Shown here piece after piece: positions 1-8,143 of a stretch of 47,961 bases of DNA. The stretch comes from Candidatus Sabulitectum sp. (GTDB lineage Bacteria; Fermentibacterota; Fermentibacteria; Fermentibacterales; JCC-6). The DNA lies in NCBI GenBank assembly GCA_021107435.1, contig JAIOSV010000122.1, positions 1-47,961 on the forward strand, given 5' to 3'. The notes under the pieces are model-generated. The model was given only the letters and a program-made list of their open reading frames with translations. It was not told the origin of the DNA and made no database searches. Both the position numbers and the translations under genes were made by a program. How positions within the stretch are numbered: the stretch's first letter is position 1; each line of letters opens with the position of its first letter.

Positions 1-1
1 A

Positions 2-148
2 CTCGGAGGCAATACAAAAACAATAGTATCGGGAGACAAGCATCTTCTTGATGTCGATGGATATTCAGGAATCGAGATTCTTAGACCGGCCGAATTTATA
101 GAGCAATATTTGAGTGAACAATCGAATGAAGCTGACTTTTCTCGTTAG
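2..148 (+). CDS. PIN-domain toxin, C-terminal end (partial)
   Basis: Only the last 48 codons are inside the window; the frame is open from base 2 to a TAG at 146-148. The reading contains N-T-K-T-I-V-S-G-D-K-H-L-L-D, then G-I-E-I-L-R-P-A-E-F. This is the usual end of the 'putative toxin-antitoxin system toxin component, PIN family': the SGDKDLL strand carries the last acidic residue of the RNase site, and the xPxEFL helix follows. Family members cleave RNA and are held by a small antitoxin encoded next door, which would lie left of the window. A ~40 bp repeat starts just after the stop. The identification rests on a short fragment but the motif is distinctive. Confidence 0.7.
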   Translation, partial: LGGNTKTIVSGDKHLLDVDGYSGIEILRPAEFIEQYLSEQSNEADFSR

Positions 149-151
149 CAG

Positions 152-190
152 GCTGTCGTAACACTGCAGCTTATTCGAAGCGTTCGCAAG
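152..190 (+). repeat. Imperfect ~40 bp repeat, copy 1
   Basis: Core GCTTATTCGAAGCGTT at 169-184, preceded by a TGTCGTAACACTG-like stretch. Two further related copies lie at 3557-3598 and 4475-4526. Here it directly follows the PIN gene. Function unknown; a recombination or cassette boundary is one possibility. Confidence 0.4.
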
Positions 191-240
191 TCAAATAGAA
201 ATTGTTGCCACTTGAATGAGTGAGTACGAAGGGGAACATT

Positions 241-1437
241 ATGTCTAACAGGATAGATTTGTATAACTTCGGTGATTGTGGTGGGGATTTCGATAAGAAC
301 AACCCTTTCTATTTGTACAAGCAGAAATGGGCTCCTGAAATTCTGTTTGAGATCGCAAATGCAAATAGCTATGAATTAACAAAATATGATATTGCATCAA
401 AATTAGGCACTAGCTCAGTTGATTTGGATGAGTTGCTAGCCAATATGGAAAAGATTGGCATGGTGACGAAGAAACAGGACAGGTATTCAGTGTCTTTCTT
501 TGTCATACTAGAGAAGGATCTTCCCATAATAGACAATCTCAGCAGCGCAATTGCTCTCAGGTTAAGTCAAAAAATTTTGAGGTATAAGCAGGAAATCAAA
601 AATTACACCTCCAAGATCAAATGCTTGGATGAATATGGCTATGGTAGAATCCTGTATCATGTGATTGGTTGTGATATTTTTGATGGGACCAGTTTCTCTG
701 AATTCAGCAAGAGGGGTATCTTAAGCATCTCAAAACCTCAGTACGATCATAGAGACTACATTCTTATTGGTTTTGAGCAGAACGAAGTTGTAGCATGCTC
801 AAGTGACAAGATACTTTGCAGCCGCAACTTTAAGGGAGCAGGCAACGTAGAATTCGCGAGTTTCGGGGACAGCAATGGTAATAGACAAGACATGTTCAGA
901 TTTATGAGACAAGTAATCTCGCAGCTGATAGATGTTACCCCAAACCTGAGCCTGAATTCTTCATACATACATATCCTTGAACAGCAAAATCAGCATTTGG
1001 CTCAGGTATGCGCTGAAATAGTTACAAAGGTTGTTTATGGAGAAAAATCAGTTTCATCCTTTTCGGATGAAGAGAAGGATGCTCTAAAATTCCTTGAGGA
1101 GTTGAAATACATCGAAATTGATGAATCTGGCGGGGTAAGAATAGTGGTTCCATTGTTTGATAGAGACGATGCAAAAGCGATAGATGATGTCTCAAACTAC
1201 TTGATTGAGTTAATCGGAGATGACGTAGCAATGGAATTCAGCAATCTAAAAGTGAAAATGCAAGGATTATCTGCTTTGTCGCATGGAGTGGATGAAAAAG
1301 AAATCGCTAACGGATTATGGCATCAGGTATTCGGAAATATTAATGAGAATTTGGTTCTGGAGGGATTATTTGCATCTCCCGAATCAAGAACTGGAGAAGG
1401 ACGATATTTCCAGGCAATCTACATCAGAGGAAATTGA
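241..1437 (+). CDS. Winged-helix protein of unknown function (398 aa)
   Basis: I do not recognise a named family. Residues ~20-75 read as a winged helix-turn-helix (KYDIASKLGTSSVDLDELL followed by NMEKIGMVTKK, a typical recognition helix plus wing). A second helical and wing-like stretch occurs around residues 265-310 (FSDEEKDALKFLEELKYIEID). There is no signal peptide or membrane segment, so it should be cytoplasmic. The frame opens at a GTG at 220, but the ATG at 241 has AAGGGG about 6 nt upstream and is the better start. It is followed after 81 nt by a papain/C39-like protein on the same strand, so the two are probably cotranscribed. A regulatory or sensor role is inference only. Confidence 0.7.
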   Translation: MSNRIDLYNFGDCGGDFDKNNPFYLYKQKWAPEILFEIANANSYELTKYDIASKLGTSSVDLDELLANMEKIGMVTKKQDRYSVSFFVILEKDLPIIDNLSSAIALRLSQKILRYKQEIKNYTSKIKCLDEYGYGRILYHVIGCDIFDGTSFSEFSKRGILSISKPQYDHRDYILIGFEQNEVVACSSDKILCSRNFKGAGNVEFASFGDSNGNRQDMFRFMRQVISQLIDVTPNLSLNSSYIHILEQQNQHLAQVCAEIVTKVVYGEKSVSSFSDEEKDALKFLEELKYIEIDESGGVRIVVPLFDRDDAKAIDDVSNYLIELIGDDVAMEFSNLKVKMQGLSALSHGVDEKEIANGLWHQVFGNINENLVLEGLFASPESRTGEGRYFQAIYIRGN

Positions 1438-1518
1438 TTTAGGTCTATGAGTATCGCATTAATTCAATGAAAGAAATAGAAATGCCGAGTTGACGAGAAA
1501 ACTCTGTCCAAAGGAAAA

Positions 1519-2478
1519 ATGAAAACTAAAAATCGAGCTGAAATCTGGAAACAACAGAAATTCAACAACTCCTGTGCTTGGGATTGTTTATCCATGCTCC
1601 TCAATACGCAAGGAGTTGAAACAAGCTCTCTGGAGCTTGTTGGATCATCTCACGTTCCATATCAGATAAGCCTTAAACCTGAAGAAAACCTGCTTAAAGC
1701 AGGCATGCTTGTTCAGAAGGATAGAAATGTAAATGCGGTGTTAGGAAAATTTGCTTTTCACTTAGTAAGCACAAGAATGCCAACAATCTCTGACTACATT
1801 GCCCTGGCAAGAGAAACACTACTCAATGGAAATGCTTTCATAACAAACGTGAATCGTGCATGTAATCTTCCAGGCAGGCATGCATCTATATTCACAGAAT
1901 TCAGCAATTCTTGCTTTACTGGTCTTGACCCTGATTGCCGACTAGATCGGACAAAAAACTATAGTTTCTCAGATGTCCAGGAAATAATCACTCTCGAGTT
2001 CACAGAAGATGAATTTATCAGCGCAGTTTCCGGTGATGAGGGATTTGTCCCTTTGTTAGGTATTCTCTCGCCCTGCGATCCTCATGAGCCCGAACCAGCA
2101 TTACTTGAGGACATATTCAAGACGAGTGAAAAAGCTTTGGAGTTCTACATATCAGTTACCAGCGACCTTAATTTCGGGACAGGGGAGTCATTACCGGTCA
2201 CCTATTCATTACTGAAGCCAGTACTAAAGCCCATTGTTACCGATCTAAGAACCGCAATTGAAATCCGGGATGCATACTTGAATAAAGAATCTGAAATTGC
2301 TTCATTCCTGAAAATGTTTGAAAGTGAAATCCTTGAATTTCGGAGACTAGTAAAGAATGGTGAAGCGATCCCAGGGGAAATAGAAAATGGACTGAGTGTT
2401 TCTCTACAAAAATCTTATAGTATTCTTGAGAAGCACCTTTCATTCGAGACATATAGACAAAATAATGGCTCTAACTGA
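1519..2478 (+). CDS. Papain/C39-like cysteine peptidase-fold protein (319 aa)
   Basis: The first half fits the C39 / BtrH-type papain fold. It has N-N-S-C-A-W-D-C at residues 16-23 (C19 is the candidate nucleophile in an NxC helix start), G-R-H-A-S-I-F at 119-125 (candidate His121), and G-L-D-P-D at 135-139 (candidate Asp). That Cys...His...Asp order and spacing is what such enzymes show, where they act as peptidases or acyltransferases. The C-terminal ~140 residues are helical and unknown. No signal peptide. It pairs with the winged-helix gene upstream. A small putative SD (AAAGGAAAA) precedes the ATG. The fold assignment is from motif reading, not a database hit, so the substrate is unknown. 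Confidence 0.6.
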   Translation: MKTKNRAEIWKQQKFNNSCAWDCLSMLLNTQGVETSSLELVGSSHVPYQISLKPEENLLKAGMLVQKDRNVNAVLGKFAFHLVSTRMPTISDYIALARETLLNGNAFITNVNRACNLPGRHASIFTEFSNSCFTGLDPDCRLDRTKNYSFSDVQEIITLEFTEDEFISAVSGDEGFVPLLGILSPCDPHEPEPALLEDIFKTSEKALEFYISVTSDLNFGTGESLPVTYSLLKPVLKPIVTDLRTAIEIRDAYLNKESEIASFLKMFESEILEFRRLVKNGEAIPGEIENGLSVSLQKSYSILEKHLSFETYRQNNGSN

Positions 2479-2774
2479 ATCGACAAGAAACAGCGGCGTT
2501 TGTTCTTGACTTTGTGAATACTGTTCTGGTTATTCACTGCCACTAAGTGTTGTTACCCTGTGGCAGATCGGTTATCAATGCTGCACGTCAACTCGGCATT
2601 CCCCGTTACAGGACAGGCTCCGATCAATTATTGATAATCCAAATAATTCTAGGTTAATTGCTGATGCATAACCTCGGTCGACTCTTAATTGATGAGCAAT
2701 CTATTCCCTGTTAGGTTTCAAAATGAGACTGGGCAGAAAATTTATTTGTTATTTCTCACTTGTTAGAAGAACAT
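2479..2774. other. Intergenic stretch, no gene seen
   Basis: AT-rich, with stops in all frames and no convincing ORF or RNA. It lies between the C39-like gene and the left end of an IS21 remnant. Confidence 0.5.
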
Positions 2775-2840
2775 CCGGAGCAAGCTTGCTACCGATTCCG
2801 GGCAAACTTGCACCAGAATCCGTTTGCTACTTGTCACCCT
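2775..2840 (+). repeat. IS21-type left-end repeats
   Basis: Three degenerate ~22 bp units, each beginning CCG and containing a CTTGC(T)ACC-like core: CCGGAGCAAGCTTGCTACC, CCGGGCAAACTTGCACC and CCGTTTGCTACTTGTCACC. Multiple short direct repeats of this type near the ends are characteristic of IS21-family elements, where IstA binds. They lie ~100 bp upstream of the istA fragment, as expected for a left end. I found no matching right end. Confidence 0.55.
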
Positions 2841-2940
2841 GATTTTCTCTTAAAAATTTTTGCTTGAAATAATAATCCAATAAAATAACGCTGCACTATT
2901 TCGTATGACATATCATCTTTGGGAAAACCCGGAGGTGATA

Positions 2941-3354
2941 ATGGCACAGAAAAGAGCAGAAGTAAGAATGATTAGAGAGATTTTCAGGTTCCACAGTGGT
3001 TGCAGCTATTCTGATAGAAGAATCAGCCAAGTATGTGGTAAGTCACGCCCTACAGTAAAAGCTATCTATTCGGCGGTAAAGCAGGCAGGCTATTCCTGGC
3101 CTCTACCAGATAGTCTTGATAATACTGATCTTGAACGAATTGTATACCCTAAAAAGACTTATTCTCGCGAGTGGCCAGAGCCTGACTGGAACTATACCTG
3201 GGAACAAATACAACGCAAGGGAGTGACACTAAAACTTCTGTGGCTTAGATACAAATCAGAACATCCGGATGGATACCAGCCTTCCAGCATAAGCAAAGAC
3301 GCCAAGAACATATACAGTATGATGGCTCTGAAAAAACGGAACAACACCCTATGA
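2941..3354 (+). pseudogene. istA: IS21-family transposase IstA, truncated N-terminal part
   Basis: The reading has the IstA N-terminal helix-turn-helix (M-I-R-E-I-F-R, then DRRISQVCGKSRPTVKAIY), then the AGYSWPLPD and PEPDW segments, and finally RKGVTLKLLWLRYKSEHPDGY. In intact IstA (~500 aa) this last motif is followed by the HTH/DDE integrase core. Here the reading leaves the family right after HPDGY and stops at residue ~138, so the catalytic domain and the IstB ATPase are missing. The frame opens at 2905, but the ATG at 2941 directly follows GGAGGTGATA. It is a dead remnant, though the DNA-binding part could still be made. Confidence 0.8.
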
Positions 3355-3556
3355 ACTGCTAACAAGCTGAATTGAGAATCATAGTAAAACAAAAGTGTAG
3401 TGTAGTGCCCCACGAAAAGATCCGAGTATTGCTACACAACAAGTTACGAGTTTATACCGGGCTACTGGCTCAGGCGGTTACCGAGTATATGGCTGTACAT
3501 CAATAGAACAAGCGGTGAACAAGCAAATGCAGTAGAACAGTGGATCCGATACCAAC

Positions 3557-3598
3557 AAACTGTGTGTCACTGTCTGCTGATTTGAAGCCTTGGGATAG
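3557..3598 (+). repeat. Imperfect ~40 bp repeat, copy 2
   Basis: Core GCTGATTTGAAGCCTT at 3576-3591, related to copies at 152-190 and 4475-4526. It sits between the IS21 remnant and the BrnTA pair. The rest of 3355-3685 shows no gene. Confidence 0.45.
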
Positions 3599-3685
3599 TA
3601 TTCTGCTTCCGGCTTCCTTAACAAAAATATGCCGAACAATTCCTGACAATATATTCATGGATCAGATATGGCTTCTCAAATCAAG

Positions 3686-3722
3686 TTGACGACCGGCGCC
3701 TGGAAGGTATAATATCTATACC
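3686..3722 (+). promoter_or_regulatory. brnTA promoter with overlapping operator
   Basis: TTGACG at 3686-3691, a 16-nt spacer, then TATAAT at 3708-3713. An inverted repeat GGTATA-N5-TATACC (3706-3711 / 3717-3722) covers the -10 box and ends directly before the ATG at 3723. BrnA-type antitoxins autorepress such promoters, so this is the likely operator. The predicted transcription start is within a few bases of the ATG, so brnT mRNA would be leaderless or nearly so. Confidence 0.6.
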
Positions 3723-3983
3723 ATGATGTATGAATATGATTTACAAAAAAGTAAGAAAAACAAAGAGAAACACGGCATTGATTTTGAAGATGCTCAGGCT
3801 CTTTGGGATGATCCGGATCTGATTGAAATACCGGCTAAAACAGAAGATGAACCTCGATTCGTGATCATCGGCAAAATTGATAGGACAAACTGGTCAGGAA
3901 TAATCACATACAGGAACTCAAAGATTAGGATTATTTCTGTGCGCAGATCCCGAACAGAAGAGGTGATGTTATATGAAAGCTAA
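3723..3983 (+). CDS. brnT: BrnT-family toxin (type II toxin-antitoxin)
   Basis: An 86-aa protein with the BrnT pattern: Y-E-Y-D...K-S-K-K-N-K-E-K-H-G-I-D-F-E-D-A at the N-terminus, a central W-D-D-P-D-L-I-E-I-P, then R-F-V-I-I-G-K-I-D, and a C-terminal R-I-I-S-V-R-R-S-R-T-E-E-V. BrnT is a RelE-fold ribonuclease that blocks translation. ATG 3723 and ATG 3726 are both possible starts, and neither has a Shine-Dalgarno site. The stop overlaps the antitoxin start by 11 nt, the usual toxin-first BrnTA order. Family length and motifs are intact, so it should be functional. Confidence 0.9.
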   Translation: MMYEYDLQKSKKNKEKHGIDFEDAQALWDDPDLIEIPAKTEDEPRFVIIGKIDRTNWSGIITYRNSKIRIISVRRSRTEEVMLYES

Positions 3984-4200
3984 AGAATTCGATAGGCAAT
4001 TTGATAATGGAGAAGATGTTCTTGAGTCTCTTGAACTCACTAAGGCAAGGCGTGTGGAGCAAGAACACAGGCGAGTAAATGTTGACTTTCCTGTATGGAT
4101 GATCCACTCGCTAGATAAAGAAGCGAAACGGCTTGGTATACCCAGGCAGTCTCTAATCAAAGTATTAATTGCTAGACATATAGAACATGCAAGAGCATAA
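3973..4200 (+). CDS. brnA: BrnA-family antitoxin
   Basis: A 75-aa protein beginning M-K-A-K-E-F-D-R-Q-F-D-N-G-E-D and continuing L-T-K-A-R-R. It then has R-V-N-V-D-F-P-V-W-M and a C-terminal RLGIPRQSLIKVLIARHIE, which is the ribbon-helix-helix DNA-binding part of BrnA/CopG antitoxins. It neutralises BrnT by direct binding and represses the shared promoter. The start overlaps the brnT stop region by 11 nt and has AGAGGTG upstream, consistent with translational coupling. Nothing is missing. Confidence 0.9.
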   Translation: MKAKEFDRQFDNGEDVLESLELTKARRVEQEHRRVNVDFPVWMIHSLDKEAKRLGIPRQSLIKVLIARHIEHARA

Positions 4201-4474
4201 TCACCTTTAGGTCAGCGATAAGCTTCGAGATCCCTGGACAAAAGAATAGACCGGACAACCATCTGACCATACTGCGTGCGCTTTGCTAATTCCCTGGCAA
4301 TCCGAGCAGACATGAAATCCAGTGCCTTGGTAGATTTACATATCAATACTAAATCCTAACGGTACTCCGCAAACCCTTGTGATCGACAAAATTGGGCACT
4401 ATCATTCTGAAGTAAATCAAAACAAGGCACAAGGCAACAAATTTTCAGCAAACCCAGCAGAACCGCGGCTCATC
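4201..4474. other. Intergenic stretch, no gene seen
   Basis: No ORF above background. This stretch and the next repeat copy separate the BrnTA module from the long secreted protease gene. Confidence 0.45.
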
Positions 4475-4526
4475 TAACTGACATACATGTTGTTACGGTC
4501 AGCTGATTTGAAGCGTTATGGCATAG
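4475..4526 (+). repeat. Imperfect ~40 bp repeat, copy 3
   Basis: Core GCTGATTTGAAGCGTT at 4502-4517; 14 of the 16 core bases match copy 1 and 15 of 16 match copy 2. With copy 2 it brackets the BrnTA pair (distance ~920 bp). Confidence 0.45.
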
Positions 4527-4718
4527 ATTAAAAGACTGAATGCTAATCATATCTTTTCTGATAACCGTTGTTCTTTCCACAACCAGCGTTACCATTACTG
4601 AGCCCAGTTTTTTGCAGCGATATTCGCGATGAAGTGTTTGTTGACGCGGCGGAAACTATCTTCAATAATCAACACTTATGATTTGTTTTTCAGATAGAAG
4701 CACAATCGGGAGGTTACA

Positions 4719-7700
4719 ATGAAAACCGGACTGGTACTAGCGTTTCTCGTTTCAATGACTGCTTATACTGCAACAATAACTGTTGAATTTCCCGCTGATA
4801 TGATGGGAATCTGCCAACTCCCGGCAACGTCGGCTGGAGTGGTCCCGCAACTCTCAGGTGCTTACCCTGAAACTGAAGAAGGATTTCCATCGCTGCCCGG
4901 ACTGCCCTGGAGCATTCACCTTCCTGCGGGAGAAAAGGCAATATCAATAGCATCCAATGCAATATGGGAAACCATAGCCGATAACATCGTTATACCTCCT
5001 CTGCCAGCGCCAACTCCCCTGATTCCTGATGTTGAAGTCACTTCTGCCCGGGCAGTTGATGAAGTCTATTCCTTTGACGGTTTCTGGCCGCTGGAACCTG
5101 CACAACTCACCGGTACCGGATTCAGAAATGGTTTACCGGAAGCAGAGGTTCTTGTATTTCCTCTGCGCTGGAACCCGGTTACCGGGGAACTCCAGAAGCT
5201 CGTTTCACTTGAAATTGAAATAAGAACTGCTCCCCTTGCGGATAGACCATTCTGCAGTGGAGCAAAGGATGACGATTTCAAGAGAATGCTTATTGTTACC
5301 GACTCTTCACTTGAATCAATCTTCCAGCTGCTTGCCGACAGAAGAACTGATCAGGGTATTCTTACTGAAGTAGTAACTATGGATGCGGTCTACGCTACCT
5401 CTTCTGGAAGAGATGATGCGGAAAAACTCCGCAACTTCGTGAAGGATTACTATACCGTGAACGGTCTTGATTTCCTCCTTCTTGGCGGAGATACTGATCT
5501 GGTGCCCTTCAGATACGCTTACGCCATGACCTGCGAGGCTGGATTGCACCCCAGGGAAGACAGTCTGCCCTGTGATCTGTACTTCTCTGATCTGGATGGA
5601 ACCTGGGATGCCAACATGAATGATATCTTCGGTGAAGTAGACGATGAAGTTGACCTGCATCCGGATATCTTCGTTGGAAGAGCTACTGTAGAGAATGTCA
5701 CAGAAGCACAGATATTCGTAAACAATATCGGCGCGTATGAAGACTGCTTCAGAGATGATTTCTATCAGGATGTTCTGTTTCTTGCCGAGATTCTGTGGAT
5801 GGATCCCTATACCAACTCGGGAGAGAGCAAGGACTACATTGATGAACACTTCCTGCCTGACTATCTGAACATCACAAAACTCTATCAGGCTCTCGGGAAC
5901 GAGAATCTGTATTCCGCTATGGCAGCTCTGAACGAAGGGCAGAATCTGATCAATCATGACGGACACGCATGGTACTCATGTATGGGCGTAGGTGATGATT
6001 ACATGTACTCCAGTGATGTCGACGCCATTGATTCAGATGGAAGATTTTCTTCAGCACTGTACTCTATCGGCTGCTGGAGCGCTGCTTTTGATTTCGACGC
6101 CATTGCCGAACACTTCATCACAAACGCCTCTGGAGGATGTGTCGGGTTCATCGGTAACTCCAGCTATGGATGGGGCTCTCCGGGCAATCCTCTTTACGGT
6201 TACTCCGATGCTCTGGATCACCTTTTCTTTGATTACCTGTACAGCGACTGGTCTCTGACACTGGGTGAACTGCTGGCGCTGACAAAAGAGTATTTCATTC
6301 CATACAGCCAGTGGGAAAATGTATACAGATGGCATCAGTACGATGTTAACCTTCTTGGCGATCCCTCTTTCAGACCCTACAGAACCAGCCCTCTGGAAAT
6401 CGGAGTTCTGTGTCCGGATATCGTTACAGCCAATACTTCAATTTTCCCGGTGCAGATCACAGGAGTTGATCCTCAAGGATTAACCGTCTGTGTTCATGAC
6501 GATGGGGATTACTGGAGCGTCGTGGAACTTGATGCTACCGGTCAAGCGAATTTTGTCTTTTCCGGATCGGTTGTCGGAAGTGTTACTTTAACCGTTACAG
6601 GACCGGAAATCAGAAGAACATCTGTTGTTGTTGAACAGGCTTCCGGGCCTGACCCCGTTATTTCTCAATTACTTGTAAACGATACTGCCGGGCTCGGACA
6701 CCTTTCTCCCGGATGCTCTGCTGATCTTGGTATCACTCTACTGAATCAGGGTAATGAAGGCCTTACAGATGTCGAGATCAACATTTCTTCCATAAGCGGT
6801 CCTGGAACTCTAACACAAAGTTCAAGTTCCTTCGGAAATATTTCAGCGGGAAGCGAATCCACAGGATCCCCTCTCCTGGCGATTACCGTAGACGGCTCCG
6901 CCGGTACGGGCTCAGTTGTAACTCTCACCGGGAATATTGTTTCCAGCCAGGGCAGCTGGGAACTCTCCATACCTCTCCTGGTCTATGCACCCGGTTTTTT
7001 CTTCACAACCTACTCTGTTGATGACGAAGCCGGGGGAAACAACAATGGAATCCCGGAACCGGGAGAAACATTCCAGCTTGATGTCAACATCGCCAATCTG
7101 GGTCTACTGACTGCAGCCGATGTAACCGCACAGATGACAGAATTCCCTGCATGGGTCTCCTGGCCGGAGGACTCCGCCTGGGTTGATTCAATCCCTGAAG
7201 GCAGCACCGGAACATTTTCATTCGTCTGTGAACTTTCCTCCAGCGCTCCTTCGCCGTCTTTCCCCTGGTTCTATTTTGATATTACTTCTGAAACCCCAAG
7301 CTACACCACTGAGGATACTCTGAGGCTTACTGTAGGTGAAACAGGTATTTCAAATGATGTTGAGTCTGGCGATTCGGGCTGGACACACTCGGGAACGAAT
7401 GACATGTGGAACATCACAAACTCCAGCAGTCATTCACCCAGCCACTCGTGGCACTGCGGAGATGCCTCCGGGTATGTAAACAACATGGACTGCGGATTAC
7501 TCTCTCCCGAGCTGACGCTTGCGCCTGATGCTTCCATGGAGTTCTGGACCACTTTTGATGTTGCAATCTACGGCAGTGACGGTATTTATCTGATTATCCA
7601 TGACCTGGCTGCAGCCACAGCGGACACTCTTGATTTCATAGGATCAGGCGGAGCTCTGGGTGGATCAGCGGGCAAAGGAACCGGAACAGGCTGGGTGCCT

Positions 7701-8120
7701 TTCTCATACGACCTCTCCACATTTGAAGCCGGCACCGCTGTTCAGATTGAATTCCGATTCAAAACAGACAATGACGGTGATACAGGGGCCGGCTTCTACA
7801 TTGATGACATCACAATTGAAGGAGCCTACACGGGATACACAGGAAATTCAGGCGGAACACCTCAGATAACTGTACCCATGGGAGCTCCCTTCCCCAATCC
7901 ATCACACGCGGCGGTTAATGTTCATCTGTTCTCGGAAACTCAGCGTGACTGGACACTTGGTCTTTACGACATCTCCGGAAGACTTGTAAGCGAGACAACA
8001 GGAGCATCACCCATAAACAACACAGTAAATGTGAATGTCTCAGATCTTGCGCCCGGTGTGTATTTCCTCCGATTCTCAGCTGAAACCGAGACTTCAAGAA
8101 AGCTGGTGATTCTCAGATAG
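4719..8120 (+). CDS. Secreted C25 (gingipain-like) cysteine protease, 1133 aa
   Basis: Signal peptide at residues 1-18 (MKTGLVLAFLVSMTAYTA). A pro-region reaches to ~185, and the C25 catalytic domain spans ~190-560: MLIVTDSSLESIFQLLADRR, then FLLLGGDTDLVPFRYAY. The catalytic His is H416 in N-H-D-G-H-A, and the Cys is C452 in Y-S-I-G-C-W-S-A-A-F-D. Ig-like/CARDB-type beta domains follow (~565-890), then a jelly-roll-like domain with G-F-Y-I-D-D-I-T-I-E-G (~900-1035). The last ~80 residues are a sorting-type module (F-P-N-P-S ... L-Y-D-I-S-G-R-L-V ... L-A-P-G-V-Y-F-L). GGGAGG lies 5 nt before the ATG. It should be an exported, possibly surface-anchored endopeptidase. Both catalytic residues are present, unlike the homologue at 31398. 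Confidence 0.88.
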   Translation: MKTGLVLAFLVSMTAYTATITVEFPADMMGICQLPATSAGVVPQLSGAYPETEEGFPSLPGLPWSIHLPAGEKAISIASNAIWETIADNIVIPPLPAPTPLIPDVEVTSARAVDEVYSFDGFWPLEPAQLTGTGFRNGLPEAEVLVFPLRWNPVTGELQKLVSLEIEIRTAPLADRPFCSGAKDDDFKRMLIVTDSSLESIFQLLADRRTDQGILTEVVTMDAVYATSSGRDDAEKLRNFVKDYYTVNGLDFLLLGGDTDLVPFRYAYAMTCEAGLHPREDSLPCDLYFSDLDGTWDANMNDIFGEVDDEVDLHPDIFVGRATVENVTEAQIFVNNIGAYEDCFRDDFYQDVLFLAEILWMDPYTNSGESKDYIDEHFLPDYLNITKLYQALGNENLYSAMAALNEGQNLINHDGHAWYSCMGVGDDYMYSSDVDAIDSDGRFSSALYSIGCWSAAFDFDAIAEHFITNASGGCVGFIGNSSYGWGSPGNPLYGYSDALDHLFFDYLYSDWSLTLGELLALTKEYFIPYSQWENVYRWHQYDVNLLGDPSFRPYRTSPLEIGVLCPDIVTANTSIFPVQITGVDPQGLTVCVHDDGDYWSVVELDATGQANFVFSGSVVGSVTLTVTGPEIRRTSVVVEQASGPDPVISQLLVNDTAGLGHLSPGCSADLGITLLNQGNEGLTDVEINISSISGPGTLTQSSSSFGNISAGSESTGSPLLAITVDGSAGTGSVVTLTGNIVSSQGSWELSIPLLVYAPGFFFTTYSVDDEAGGNNNGIPEPGETFQLDVNIANLGLLTAADVTAQMTEFPAWVSWPEDSAWVDSIPEGSTGTFSFVCELSSSAPSPSFPWFYFDITSETPSYTTEDTLRLTVGETGISNDVESGDSGWTHSGTNDMWNITNSSSHSPSHSWHCGDASGYVNNMDCGLLSPELTLAPDASMEFWTTFDVAIYGSDGIYLIIHDLAAATADTLDFIGSGGALGGSAGKGTGTGWVPFSYDLSTFEAGTAVQIEFRFKTDNDGDTGAGFYIDDITIEGAYTGYTGNSGGTPQITVPMGAPFPNPSHAAVNVHLFSETQRDWTLGLYDISGRLVSETTGASPINNTVNVNVSDLAPGVYFLRFSAETETSRKLVILR

Positions 8121-8143
8121 CGCGAAGAAGAGAAGGGGGATAG

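Noticed and set aside
4475..4526. Integron attC site
   Set aside because: The left box resembles RYYYAAC (ATCTAAC) but the right box is GTTATGG, not GTTRRRY, and copy 2 has CTT. No integrase seen.
5316..5966. 216-aa minus-strand ORF
   Set aside because: Antisense shadow of the C25 catalytic domain, which has clear motifs and a ribosome site on the other strand.
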